Positions 11,318 to 23,589 of a stretch of 64,000 bases of DNA are shown here, in pieces. A model generated the notes under the pieces. The model was not told the DNA's origin. It saw only the letters and a program-made list of their open reading frames with translations, and ran no database searches. Both the position numbers and the translations under genes were made by a program. Each line of letters starts with the position of its first letter. The first letter of the stretch is position 1. The stretch lies in assembly GCA_015698045.1 (NCBI GenBank), contig BLAL01000034.1:1116001-1180000 (forward strand). The letters are read 5' to 3'. Source of the stretch: Rhizophagus clarus. Taxonomy: Eukaryota; Glomeromycota; Glomeromycetes; Glomerales; Glomeraceae.

Positions 11318-13999
11318 TTACTCATCACGTCTATTTAAGAATCCCCAACAACGCCACATTCGTTCGCAGGTCATGACTTTTTGTCTAACTCCCATTCGAG
11401 GATAATCTAACGCTCTAAGATCATCTAAAACACGTTCGCGTAAATTGTTCTTGGATGGTAGATACATCGCATAAGTTCGAAGACGATGTACGTGACAAAT
11501 CACAAGACCATGCGTTGCAAAAGGTGTAAGATGAGGAGTTAATAAATGATCTCTTTCTTCAGGCAATCGTTCAACAAGTAAACGTTCTATAATTCTATAA
11601 AAAGTAATAAATTATTAATTAAATACAAACCACAAACAATTGGGCTATACTTACCGTAAGGATTCTCTCATTTTAACGTTTGCGCCTTTGACTTTACCCG
11701 GCCAAGTGTCCTTATTCCACCAAATATTCTTGACCCAAGTAGAAAATAAATAGACGACAAACAAACTTGGTCCCAAAGCCAAGAATGCAAAATTTAATTC
11801 ATTTGATTTTAATAGCTTATCTAACGCAGCCATTGCGAGTTCCATATCTACTTTTGTCTTTTGTACTTGAATCAACAACGTTCTAATAAGATTACCTACA
11901 TACAGTAAATACAATAAAAAGGTTAAATTTGAAATCTTTGTGTGTTTAATACATTCAAATTACCTGTGACAGTTGATTTAAAAGGGCTCTATATTAAATA
12001 GAAATGTCAATATTCGAATATTCGATTCAAATAAGTTAGTGATAAAGATGCTTTAAAAATTGACCACCTTCAATTCCTGTTCGTATACTCTCAATACCAT
12101 TGATAGATCTCCATCGCGAATTCGATAAGTTAAATTGGCTATTTCTTCATCATTAAGTTGACGTTGATCACGAACAAAGTCCAATACCATTCGTTCAAGA
12201 GACTTGAGAAACAAAATAGTTTTCCATTAGAATTAATATTGATGAATGCAATAACAAAAAAAATTCGACGTACTTCTAAATCAGAATTTAAACTGTCTTT
12301 TCCCATGAGCACCAATCTTCTTTCTTTGTGGCGAATTGTATCCATCATCTTTATAAGAGGTTCCCAAACCCAATCACTCCAAAAATTGACAACGGTTAAT
12401 TTAGCTTCTTCAAACCATTTTATAAAATCTTCCTGGATAGTAATAATAATCCATTGAGATAACTCGGTCTCATACAATTGTATAAAATATAATGAATTGC
12501 ACAAGCATCATATTCAGAAACCTTGACAATCAATCACAGGTTTTTATATTTTTTGACTCTATAGTTTTTCTGAAATTATTCTTCAGATTTCTAAAGATGC
12601 CGTGTTTGAACCTCATAATATGAGACTTGCTATCACAAACCTCATAGATATGATTTCTTGTTTTATAAGCAACAACGGTCGAGACGGTGATAGGTATCCA
12701 CCATCGAGTCAATGTTGACGGAGTACCATAAATAGAAATAATCCGATTAAATTGTTCATCATAACGAGGAAGGTAAGTGATAATGGAGCGCAAATGTGTA
12801 TAAAAAGCCAATAAAGATGGTGGTGAATCTGGAAACTTCATATTATCTATATGCTATTGATTTAGTAAACTTTTTGATCTTAAATGTTCTAAATAACAGT
12901 TATTTCGAGTTAATTCTTTTACCTAAAACTTTATTAATATCAGGCATCTCCCCCTTTTCAACGTCAAATCCTGTGGCTTGATTTAAAATTCTCTCCATCA
13001 ATACTATACAATTAATTAATTTTTTTGCAATGATATCACAAAAGTTAGCATTCAGTCGTTCTTCTTTGGTCATTTCATTTATCTCCTCTGCAATTTTTTT
13101 AAAGTCAAACCCTTTGTCTTCACATATTAATAATCCGAGACATGCTGCTTGATACTCCATAAGAGAAGTAAGCATTGATTTCTTATAACGGACTTCGTAT
13201 CGGATTAAAGATACAAGAGGAACATTCAAAAAACGTGTATGCATATATCTGGGAAAAAGATTGATCATATGACCTAAGGAAAACAGCTGTCTTACATGCA
13301 ATGACGAAACATCTTGAAATTGTCGGCAAATCGTGTTAAATATAGCTCCTGATAAAGAGCATATACGAAAAGGAGAAGCTAAAAGAGAAAATTTTATAAG
13401 TAGTTAATAAAGAACGTTCGATTAGTAAGTTTTTTAAATAAAGAATCATAAATCACTAAATCACTTTGAAAAAGATGAATCAAACTCCAAAGCTTGCTTC
13501 CTTCTAGCTCTCCCCAATAATGAATATCATCCGATAATGGAAGAGTAGATATCAATAAATTTTCTAATATTTTGCCATATACAGATATAGTCAATTTTGC
13601 AAGGAATAGCCACTCTAAATGAATAATTCCTCTTTCCAATTCTTCGTTTTCCGGAAATGATGCTTCATTTGTAGCCGTCTTCCAATTTCCGTGAAGGCTT
13701 TGTTCTACCATATTCAATTGATTTAATATAACATTCATTTTTGGAATATCGCTTTTATCAAGCTGGATAGAGTCAATTGCCTTTCTTAGAACTTCTGCGC
13801 GTTCGGTGCCAATAAGTAAATTGCCATTATCTAAACTAGTGTCGGAAGAAGTCTGAGGACTTGTCAAGCCCATTTGGAAAACAGTTGGGCGCCGAAGAAG
13901 TCGAAAAACATTTTCCTTGACAGAGTTAGAACTTAAAGATTGAAAAAGACTTTCTAAATCTACTTGTAACTCTTTAACTCGTTCTTGAACAAAATTCAT
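11318..13999 (-). CDS. NCA2: NCA2 family mitochondrial protein
   Basis: Eight exons (13465-13999, 12923-13378, 12538-12846, 12274-about 12428, 12068-12202, 11964-11988, 11655-11895, 11318-11594) give about 710 residues. Family blocks are clear: WSLIHLFQTSP after the first junction, FWSDWVWEPLIKMMDTIRHK, DSLNSDL, SLERMVLDF, TGNLIRTLLIQVQKTKVD, and a membrane segment around FAFLALGPSLFVVYLF. In yeast Nca2 acts on expression of mitochondrially encoded ATP synthase subunits 6 and 8; location in the mitochondrial inner membrane region is known for the family. One exon is only 25 nt (11964-11988). The junction between exons 3 and 4 is least certain: acceptor before 12428 keeps phase, one before 12432 does not. 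Divergent from CK2 beta. Confidence 0.88.
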
Positions 14000-14323
14000 A
14001 GTTAGGAAATTCTTAGATCCTGAGATCTCAAAAAGTACGTATATTTTGGTGACACGAGCACGCTAGTTGTAATACGTTGAGAAGTTAGTATCACAAAACT
14101 TCAACTCAAGTTCATACTAGATAGCTATTAACAAAAAAAATTATCATTAATTGGTGAAAAATTTCACCTATTGCTCAAAAACTCAACGCAAGAGTTGCTG
14201 AGCATCTTGCTTCACGTTTATCAAGGAATTTTACGATTAGCTGGGGTCCACTATTTATTTAAAATCTAAGGTCATATAGTTTTAAGACCCAATACGAAAA
14301 TCCAAAGCATTCTAGTAGATAGA
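14000..14323. promoter_or_regulatory. Divergent promoter, NCA2 / CK2 beta
   Basis: 324 bp between start codons of two housekeeping genes on opposite strands. No specific element could be assigned. Confidence 0.4.
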
Positions 14324-16636
14324 ATGTGGAATTCGACGACAGCTTCGATTCAAGCGGGTTCTACCTCGTCCACTAACGATCCAAGTAGAGAACAAAATTT
14401 CCAACATCAAGAAGACGACGAAGAAGAGGAAGAGGAAGAACTTTTGCAAGAAAGTAGTGGACGATATCAAGGAGAATATTATGGTGAGTTTTCGCTAAAC
14501 AATTTATTGTATTTTCTTCGTGCTTATTGTTCAATAGATAAGAGCTTGTATACTCTTGAGAAAATGCTTAAAGTTACCAAGTTCCTGCGGATATAATTGA
14601 GTGATAAAAAAAACATTCCATATTATGTCTTTTCCGTGCTTTACCTCTCATTTCCGAATACACTAACAAAATTTTGAATTCGAGTAATAATTTAATTTGG
14701 AGATTTGGAGTCTTCATTATGTAATCGATCTCGTGTCAATCTATTAATCGAAAATGGTTTTTATGTCTACGACGAGCTTAATGATGAATTAAATGAATTA
14801 ATTGATAGTATATGCGCGAACAAGTTTCAATTTAGTTAAACATGAATCCGTAGACGTCTTGTTCTTAAAAATTCAAAAAAATTAATATTAACTTATGTGG
14901 ACGATGTTTAATTCTAAAAGATGTTCATGATACTTACTTTCAAATAATATATTACTTATTTTACAAATAATAAGAATCTGATACTTCCAACGATACTGGC
15001 ACAGAATCTCTAACTTGGATCTCATGGTTCTGTTCCCTTTCGGGTCACGAATACTTTGCCGAAGTAGCTGAGGATTTCATAGAAGATGATTTTAATTTAA
15101 CTGGTTTAAATTCGACAGTCCCGTTTTATAAAGAAGCATTGGAAATGATACTGGACGTTGAACCTGGTAAGTATTGTAAAATACGGCCCGAATTATGTTT
15201 AATTACTTCAATTACTTGAAGAACGATTTGTGTATGCATTCATCCTTTCTATTTGCTTGGTCGGGTATATAATATATTATTTGAGATGTTATATTATGAA
15301 TTATATCAAAAATCAATTTATTCTGTTAATTTCTTTAGAAGAGGAAAGTTTAAAAGTCCCAGACGTCTCTCTCGTCGAAAATTCTGCAGAAGTGTTATAT
15401 GGTATGATACATCAGCGATACATATTGACGCGTCAGGGATTACAACAAATGGTAGGAATTTGTCTGATCAATTATTCTTTAATTAAATAAACATCAAGTT
15501 AATTAAAATTTCTACTTATTTTAGGTGGATAAATATGAAAATAATCATTTTGGACATTGCCCAAGAGTATATTGCCAGCCAACTGCAGTCGTTCCTTGTG
15601 GGCGAAATGATCATCCTGGTTTAGAAACTGTAAAACTATTTTGTCCAAATTGTTTAGATTTATATACACCACCAAGTTCACGATATCATAATATTGATGG
15701 TATGATAATTATATTTAGTATATAAACTATACTTTAACGTATTTTTGATCTCGATACTCAAATTTCATTTTTATAGGAGCTTATTTTGGTACAACCTTTC
15801 CACATCTTCTATTTCAACAATTTCCTGAGTTACTTCCAAATACTCCAACAAGAATATATGAACCAAAAATCTTTGGGTTCAAAGTAAATGAAAGAAGCCG
15901 GAGTGGACCTAGGATGCAATGGTTAAGAATGCGTCCTAATGTAGATAGTGATGAAGATGGCGAAGATGTGTCGGATATTGAGGGCGAGAATGATGATGGC
16001 GAGGACGATGAATCCTTGTTAGATCAGGGAGGTGGCGAAAATAATGGTGCGCCTGAAACCACAAACCAAAGTGGTGTATTTGGAACTGAAATAGTTCGTA
16101 CATATAAACTTGGTCATAAAAGTAATGAAGGAGGAAATAATGAAATGTTGAGTATGAATATAGTCAAACAAGAAAAGCCACTTACTCAAAAGTCGCTTGT
16201 TAATGCCAGAGATCAAGCTATGCGAGAAGTAAAGTTGGTAGAAGAATCCGTTCAGGATGATAATTTCGGAATATCTCCTTTAGTGACTACCTTACTTCCT
16301 TTGCTAGCATCCTCGACTGTCAATGTTCCTACGCAGCATTCTATAAAAACAACCGATTCTTCTGCTGAACCACCGCTGTTATCATCACCATCATCATCAT
16401 CGTCGTCTTCATCATTACGAACGTTACTGGAAACGTCACCAGAAACGTTGTCACCAGAATCTAACAGTAATAAAACATCCTTTACTAATACAACAAATCT
16501 TACACAGTGTGAGAGCGATGCATTAAATACTGTATCGTTATCAGTATCAGGCAAAAACCATAATACAGTGTTGGAAGAAAGGTCTACAATGATGGTTGAG
16601 AGTAATAAAGGCAAAAGGGTAGAACTTCTGAATTGA
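14324..16636 (+). CDS. CKB1: Casein kinase 2 regulatory subunit beta
   Basis: Exons 14324-14483, 14975-15166, 15339-15451, 15525-15699 and 15777-16636 give 499 residues; an optional 35-residue exon (14703-14807) would give 534. The signature runs from WISWFCSLSGHEYFAEV through DFIEDDFNLTGL, a typical CK2 beta start. The zinc finger has CPRVYC and CPNC pairs around a GxxDxPGxxTVK-type loop, the dimer interface. GTTFPHLLFQ and PRIYEPKIFGFKV-like sequence complete the core. An acidic N-terminal run (EDDEEEEEEE) and a long acidic, Ser-rich tail after about residue 260 exceed the roughly 215 residues of animal CK2 beta; yeast Ckb1 also has acidic insertions. It builds the CK2 tetramer with two alpha subunits and sets substrate choice. 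Symbol is by family; CKB1 and CKB2 cannot be told apart here. Confidence 0.92.
14703..14807 (+). other. Candidate cassette exon in CK2 beta
   Basis: Inside the 491-bp gap between the first two core exons lies a 105-nt stretch, open in the frame set by exon 1, bounded by an AG acceptor (ends 14702) and a GTATAT donor (14808). It enters and leaves in phase 1, so it can be kept or skipped without a shift. It would encode 35 residues containing NRSRVNLLIENGFYVYDELN and an acidic helix. Coding look is strong; use in mRNA is inferred. Confidence 0.6.
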
Positions 16637-16856
16637 AGTTTTGGTTTAGGTGTGGAAAAAGACTTTTTTGACAAATGGACATATTATTAATGATTTGAGT
16701 AACTCAATCACTAGTTGTATTAGAAGAAATTAATGAAACTTCGTGAACATTTTTTCTTATTGTCTGATAAGAAGTAATTTATTTGTCTTCTTTATTTATC
16801 CATGGCTTAAGAAAAAATGATAATAGAAATGATACATTTGGTTTCTTTGTAATTTC

Positions 16857-16890
<34 letters not shown>

Positions 16891-17081
16891 ACTTTGTATA
16901 AATAAACAAGAAAAAAAAAAAAAAAATATTATTATTTATTATACATTTTATTGAGTACTCGATTTCGCTGTCTTTAATAATAAATTTTCACTATGATTTC
17001 AATTTATTTTTATTATTTAATATTTGTACATAAATCACAATATACAATATTATTATCATAATCACCTCTTATCTTGGTATT
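16637..17081. other. Convergent 3' region with A/T runs
   Basis: Between the CK2 beta and RPC6 stops. Adjacent T and A runs at 16857-16888 and an A run at 16910-16926 are notable. No gene. Confidence 0.55.
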
Positions 17082-18618
17082 TCACCAATCAAGAGTGTCT
17101 TTTTCTTTCTCATTTTCGTCATTTTGTATCATATTAATTGCTTTATTAAGCCATTGAGGAAAAAATATACAAGTTGATGGAGAAATTTCTCCATTTTCTG
17201 TACATTCGTTTTCAAAAAACTGAAAGAAACAATCAAGTTAAAAATTCTATAATAATACCGTAAAATCACAACTTATACATACTGGGCATCTTCCACACGG
17301 AGCTTGAGTCCAAGCATTATTTATATTCCTAGCCCTTTTGGCTATATAAACAAATTGAGAATCTGAACGATTATCATCAGTTTTCATTGAATTTGGATCT
17401 ACATTGCTAATAAATTTTTTTATGATTTTTCCTTCAAATATCAGTACATCAAGAATTTGTTTTATATCAGCTTCTTCAATTTCTATTTCTGTAACTTTCG
17501 TTTCTTGTACACACTGCACAATCTTTGATAAAGTTACGTAGCTGGTGTAGTTTGGGTAAAAGATTGCATCTTCATCCATTCCCCTGGGAAAACTCTAGAC
17601 ATAAAAGTTAAAAGTGAGTAACTATTGAAATAGTTAAATAAAAAATAAATATAACAATAAATAGAAAGAGTTTTTATAATACTCTGCGATAAATAAAATT
17701 ATAACATATTGATTTTAAAGATTCCACGACAAATGTATCTGGTTCTCCATTGGTATATAGTAATCTACTTAGTGACTCATCATGAGGTTTAATATCGAAT
17801 AACATGTACAGCTTCTTAGTCTAAATAACACGAAAGGAAAAATATGTTAAATAATAAGGAATACTTATTTAATAAATATATTTTTACCTTTGGTTTAACT
17901 TCCTTGATTAACTTTTGTTCTTGCATGTTCTTTAAACTACTTTCAACTAAAGACTGTACCATTTTTATTTGCTTTTGGATATCAGTCTTCGAAATACCTG
18001 AGTAAAAATGTAAGTAATTGGGTAAATCAATTATCTTATTAAGAAAGGTATCATAATGTATCACCTTTGCGTTCTGAATTCTCAATGAGTTCATAAATTT
18101 CGAATTCGTGATTTTCGAGAGATTGAAGTCTAAAAAATTTCGCAAATTTTCAATTAAATGAATACTTAAAAAATGCATGTTTTGCAGTATCTTACTTTGT
18201 TGCTGTTTCTTTAGAACGCGCTTGATACATGTATCTTTCATCATGAGTTTGTCGTTTTCTTACTAAACCCTATAATTAAAGTTGGGATATAAATTAAATA
18301 CACAACCAAATGAAATTCATTTTTACACTTACAACTTCGTACAAGTTAAGTAAGATATCTTGAAATATTTCCCATGAAGTATCAGGTAATATTTCTTGAA
18401 TCAACTCATGAATTTTGATTTCATCAACAAAAACCTAAATTAAAAAAAAAAAAAAAAATCACTAATCAAGAAAGTTAACTTTTTTTATCTTTTTTTTTTA
18501 ATTAGCGAAACAACGAAAGGAGATTAAGATAATTTATTCTATAAAAGCTTACTTGTCCGCGAGAATTTATAACGTCCCAAACCATCCAATCATCCTCAGT
18601 AACTTCTGATTTTTGCAT
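17082..18618 (-). CDS. RPC34: RNA polymerase III subunit RPC6 (RPC34)
   Basis: Eight exons (18553-18618, 18333-18434, 18196-18269, 18065-18129, 17888-17997, 17683-17820, 17283-17594, 17082-17219) encode 334 residues, close to human RPC6 (316). Tandem winged helices are visible: ILPDTSWEIFQDILLNLYEV, YQARSKETATKL, and RKGISKTDIQKQIKM. KKLYMLFDIKPHDE and YTNGEPDTFVVESLK follow. The C-terminus PCGRCP, NECTENGEISPSTC and FFPQWL carries the four cysteines that in RPC6 hold an iron-sulphur cluster. RPC6 works in the RPC3-6-7 subcomplex that opens tRNA and 5S gene promoters. I chose MQKSEVTEDDW (18618) as start because homology to winged helix 1 begins just after it; the frame stays open upstream to 18696. 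Confidence 0.9.
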
Positions 18619-19190
18619 TGGAGATATGTATTCACAAATGTAATAGAGGCGATCGTTTAAATGTAACTGCCATAATGGACAAACTACATGAATCAAAATT
18701 CGTAATGATTATGGGGCATATGGTCGGTCACATGAAATTATCTGATCAGTAGAATGAGATCTCCTAAAGAAAGTGTCACCGTAACCTGATGTCTCTTTAA
18801 GCTTAAGGGGGAAAAAAATAAGAACAGCCTAAATTGATTAAATTGATCGATTAGAATTCAAATTGTAACAGTCTTATTTCTAAAAATACGGGTGATTATC
18901 TTCTTTAAGATTATAAAGTTTATCAACTCATTTTATTCGTGGGTTAGGCTAGTGTTAGGCTTATCACAATACATATATAAACTCGTGATAATTATCTTTT
19001 TTTTGCCATTAAACGACAATGCCAAAAAACATTGGATGTTTATCAGTCCTAAACGATTTATATACGTTAATTCTAGGTGATGAATTAAGCGAAAAATCCG
19101 GACTAATAAATTCGAATGAGGTTAATATACATTTTTATCAATAAAAATAAAGCCAACCTTTTTTTAAATGAGAATTTTTAATTTTAAAAT
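18619..19190. promoter_or_regulatory. Divergent region, RPC6 / asparaginase
   Basis: 572 bp between opposite start codons. A 62-codon frame at 18892-19080 has no coding character. No element named. Confidence 0.4.
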
Positions 19191-20468
19191 ATGCAGGAGG
19201 TTGAAATTAATCATGGCCCTACATTAGTGATTCATGGTGGCGCAGGAACCATTGCCCGCAAAAATTTTTCTGCGCAAAAGGAATATCTCGACGCATTAAA
19301 GGAATCTTTAATGACAGGTTATAGAATTTTGTTAAATGATGGAAATTCAATTGACGCTGTAGAAGCTGCAGTTAGAATAATGGAAGGTTGTATTAAAATT
19401 AAACTAAAGAATTAATTTATTTTTTAAATAGGGAATTCACTTTTTTGTGTTTAATAGATTGTCCTCTCTTTAACGCTGGTAAAGGATCTGTCTTTACAAT
19501 CGGTGGAAAGGTAATCAAAGGTTCTTTTTGAGCAGCTTTTTTAAATACAACACATTGATATGCTTTTTATAGAATGAACTTGAATCTTCAATTATGATTG
19601 GAACTTCCGATCATCCAGCCGGTGCAAGCACTTTGTTATATACAGTAAAGAATCCGATTACCTTAGCTAAAACACTCTTACTTGATCCTGAGAATCCACA
19701 CGTATTTCTTGGTGGTATAGCGGCTGAAGAGTATGCTGAAAAGAAAGGATTAGAAATTGTTGACCCTAGTTATTTTTGGACAAAAAAGAGATGGAAACAA
19801 CATTTGGAAGGATTGGAAAAAGGTAACAATAATTATTTGGAAATGGACTCGTCACCATACCCTCCTATGGGAACCGTTGGAGCTGTTGCTATTGATAAAA
19901 ATGGAATCATTGCTACAGCTACCTCTACAGGTACATCTGATTAATAAAGCAAATCCTAGAAATTATTTTAATATTCTTATTGATTGAAAGGTGGAATGAA
20001 CAATAAGAAAGACGGCCGTATAGGAGATACTCCATTGATAGCATGTGGTACTTGGGCAGATAATGGAACTTGTGGTGTTAGTGGAACCGGTAATGGGGAG
20101 GTAAAAAATTAACAATTTCATAAATTAATAATTTATTAATTAATTTTAACCATTTATTCCGATACAGTTTTTTATTCGATATGGTATTGCTCAAGATGTA
20201 TCATCTAGAATGCGTTATCTTGGTGAGAGTGTAGAAGAAGCGGCTTATAATGTTATTAAAAATCTTGGAATAGTTGGAGGTGGTGGAGGATTAATTGCGT
20301 TGGATAAATATGGCAATGGTAAGCTCTAATCGTTGCTAAGTTTGAAGCATTTTGACAAGAATCTTTGTAATAATTTCACGTTTATTAGTTGCGATGCCAT
20401 TTAATACAAGTGCAATGTACAGAGGATATATAAGAGTTTCCGATGGTATACCATATGTTTATGTTTGA
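19191..20468 (+). CDS. Isoaspartyl peptidase / L-asparaginase
   Basis: Six exons (19191-19386, 19458-19510, 19573-19930, 19991-20100, 20168-20318, 20389-20468) encode 315 residues. VIHGGAGTI opens the N-terminal nucleophile hydrolase fold; [13 protein letters not shown] and SIDAVEAAV are family blocks. The autocleavage site is in [10 protein letters not shown], where the Thr after MG becomes the catalytic N-terminus of the beta chain. [30 protein letters not shown] and [13 protein letters not shown] complete substrate-binding and core strands. The enzyme hydrolyses isoaspartyl dipeptides and asparagine in the cytosol and frees aspartate and ammonia. The start ATGCAG|GAG could also be a splice acceptor of an unseen upstream exon. 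Confidence 0.9.
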
Positions 20469-20899
20469 TTCAATGATTATCATTTTACATGCTTTCCTTT
20501 TTCAAATTGAGTATAAATTAATAATAAATTATTGCGAAATTATTTCTTTAAAAAGATTTTTTCTATTGAACGTTTTAATTCTGTTGCTGACTAAGATAAT
20601 GCCAAAAAAGGAAGGCTGACACAAGTGAAACTTATTACTGCGGATCAGCGGATGTGATTGATTTAGCTGTTTGATTATCTTTTGATTTATAATCACCGAT
20701 CTTTCTAACTTTTTATATTGGTTTTTTTTATAAAAAAAAAAACAAAAAACGGGGAAACTTAATAAGGCAGAGGAGTAATGCGGAAAAGCACTTAAAGATG
20801 TACAACAACATTTTATCTATAAAAATCCTCATAATTTCCTTATTTTATAAGCCAGTTTCTTGAATAATACAAAAAAAAAAAAAAAAATTGAAAATAATA
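20469..20899. other. Intergenic, promoter of PGDH gene
   Basis: 431 bp, same-strand gap. An A-rich run at 20870-20887 lies just before the start codon. No gene. Confidence 0.5.
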
Positions 20900-22529
20900 A
20901 TGTCTGAAGAAGTAACACCCGTTGTGAGGTTAACGCGCTCATCCTCTTTTACGCAGTCACAACCTAAAGCACTTAAGCCTTTTGATTCCGGTGAAATAAA
21001 AATTTTACTGCTCGAGAATTTGAACCAGAGTGGTATCTCTCTTTTGGAAAAAGAAGGATATCAGGTAATTTGTAAACTCTTAAATTATCGCAATGCAGTT
21101 ATCATTTACATTTTAATATATTTATTTGTATTATAATATATTATGCACAAAATAGGTCGAATCAATCAAAAAAGCGCTTTCAGAAGACGCTCTTATAGAA
21201 AAAATCCGTGATGTCCACGCGATTGGTATTCGTTCTAAAACTAGGCTCACTAAAAAAGTTATCCAGGAAGCTAAAAAACTCTTAGTGATTGGATGCTTCT
21301 GTATTGGTACTAATCAAGTTGATCTTGAAGCTGCTGCTAATCAAGGTATTGCAGTATTCAATTCCCCATTCAGCAACAGTAGAAGTGTTGCAGAATTAAT
21401 TATTGCCGAGATTATTTCATTGTCTAGACAATTGGGTGATCGAAACAATGAATTACATCAAGGAAACTGGAATAAAATTTCTTCTCAATGCTATGAAATT
21501 CGTGGAAAGACTCTTGGTAAGTTTTATGCCTTTTCGTTGTTTTAAGCACTATAATATATAACATAGACTACTTGCATTCTTTATAGGTATCGTAGGTTAT
21601 GGTCATATTGGATCGCAATTATCGGTCCTTGCTGAAGCCATGGGAATGAAAGTATTTTTCCACGACATTATTCAGCTGATGCCTATGGGGACAGCTAAAC
21701 AAGTCAATACATTGTATGAACTTTTAGAACGTTCAGATTTTGTGTCTTTACACGTTCCTGAAACAGAAGAAACTAAAAATATGATTGGAGATGAAGAGAT
21801 TGCGCGTATGAAAAAAGGAAGTTATCTAATAAATGCTTCTCGTGGCACAATTGTCCAGATTCCTTCACTAATCAAAGCTTTACAGAATGGTCATTTACTG
21901 GGTGCTGCAATAGATGTATTTCCAAAGGAGCCGGCAGCAAATGGTCAAGTTTTTAATAATGAATTGAATTCTTGGACATCTGACCTTTTGGCTTGTAAAA
22001 ATGTGCTCTTAACACCACATATTGGTTGGTTATTCTTATTAAGTATATGATTTGACCATTATCTATTTACTAAAATTATTTCTCAATTTGAAAGGTGGAT
22101 CAACTGAGGAGGCGCAGTATATGATCGGTCTTGAAGTAGGGGCTGCAGTTATAAAATATATTAATTATGGTACTTCAATTGGTGCTGTCAACTTTCCAGA
22201 AGTTGACCTTCGTGCTATTCAAGATACAGATAAATCAATTCGTTTACTTTTTTGCCATTACAATGTGCCTGGTGTACTTAGGGTATTTAAGTAATGTTTA
22301 ATAATACTATTTTTTTCAATTAATTGTAATTATTATTAATTTATTTAATTTATAGGAAATCAATGAAATTCTTGCTGATCACAATGTTGACAAACAATAT
22401 ACAGATTCACGAGGCAATATTGCTTACATGATGGCTGATATTTCTGATGTAAGCGAACAAGATATTAAAAAAATTTATGAAACTGTGAGTTCAAATAGAG
22501 CAAATATATTGACTCGAATTGTATATTGA
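20900..22529 (+). CDS. SER3: D-3-phosphoglycerate dehydrogenase
   Basis: Five exons (20900-21064, 21156-21516, 21587-22024, 22095-22282, 22356-22529) encode 441 residues, near yeast Ser3 (469) and E. coli SerA (410). It oxidises 3-phosphoglycerate with NAD+ as the first step of serine synthesis. The NAD-binding motif is GIVGYGHIGSQL; the substrate Arg lies in GIRSKTRLTK; the catalytic dyad regions are NASRGTIV with preceding LHVPETEETKNMI and TPHIGGSTEEAQ. The C-terminal about 80 residues (CHYNVPGVL to the end) form an ACT domain, the serine feedback site in the E. coli enzyme. The N-terminal 30 Ser/Thr-rich residues resemble the fungal extension. Symbol by family; SER3 and SER33 are equivalent here. 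Confidence 0.93.
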
Positions 22530-23560
22530 ATATTTCTAATATCTTTTAATCATTATGTGATCTGATGACAATAAAATTGAATTTCATAAATCAAATTTTT
22601 TGTTTTAATATTGCAAAATTAAATAAAAAATTATTAAATACCTAATTTTAATATTATATTGATTTACTCAATTATTCTGATATTATAATTAATAGTTTTT
22701 ATTAAAATATTTATAAAACATAAAAAAATTTATTAATTATAATAATAAAAGCAAATCCAATTTAATTATTTATTTTAAAAAAAGTTAAAATTATTATCAT
22801 AATAATAGAATTTACTTTTAATTTTAATATTAATTTTTTTAATAAATATAATAAATACAAAATTTTAAATTTTATTTGCATTAAATATATAAAATTAACA
22901 GTTTAATTACATGCTTTATTAAATAAAATATTAAAAATTTATGCTATTTAAATACTAAATTTTTAATAAAAATAATAAAAAAAAAGTATTAGAATAAAAA
23001 AAAAATAATAATATGTGAATAAAAAAAGGTAAAAGAAATAAAAATAGATAAAAAAAAATAAAAAAAAAAAATAAAAGAAATAAAAGAAAATAAAGAGGAA
23101 TAAAATAAAATAAAAAAATAAAAAAATAAAAGGTAATATAAAAGAATAAAAAAAAATAAAGTGAAAATAAAATAAAATAAAAAGAAATATGTTATATTTA
23201 TTAGTTTAATAAAGTTATTAAATTAGTGATGATCTATATAAATAATGCCTCATAATTAATTTATTATATTAATTTCTACCTATTTTATATAGATTGATAA
23301 TTAAAAATTATTTTTTTATTAAATGATTTAATTGCTAATCTGCCTAAAATTGGTATTCTACTATATAATATTTATTAGTACTGTAAGCAAAACTAGTTTC
23401 ATCCAATGTGATCTATAAAAGCATTTTCAAATTAGAGTTTTAGAGGTTTCAGATAGTTTCAGACCTATAGGAAATTTACTGGATAAAACGTTTTAGATTT
23501 TAAAAAGCAGTTTTGTCCACAACTATAGTATTTATATTGGTTAACATTACAAAATAACAT
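22530..23560. repeat. AT-rich low-complexity tract
   Basis: Almost pure A/T DNA. From about 22975 to 23190 it is A-rich on the plus strand, with iterated AAATAAAA and AAAAGAAATA words and nearly no C. No gene. Confidence 0.8.
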
Positions 23561-23589
23561 TAACTAATATAAATACAATATCATACAAT

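Noticed and set aside
18619-18696. Longer RPC6 start at 18696
   Set aside because: The frame is open, but homology to the first winged helix starts at MQKSEVTEDDW and the upstream residues match nothing known; kept only as an alternative.
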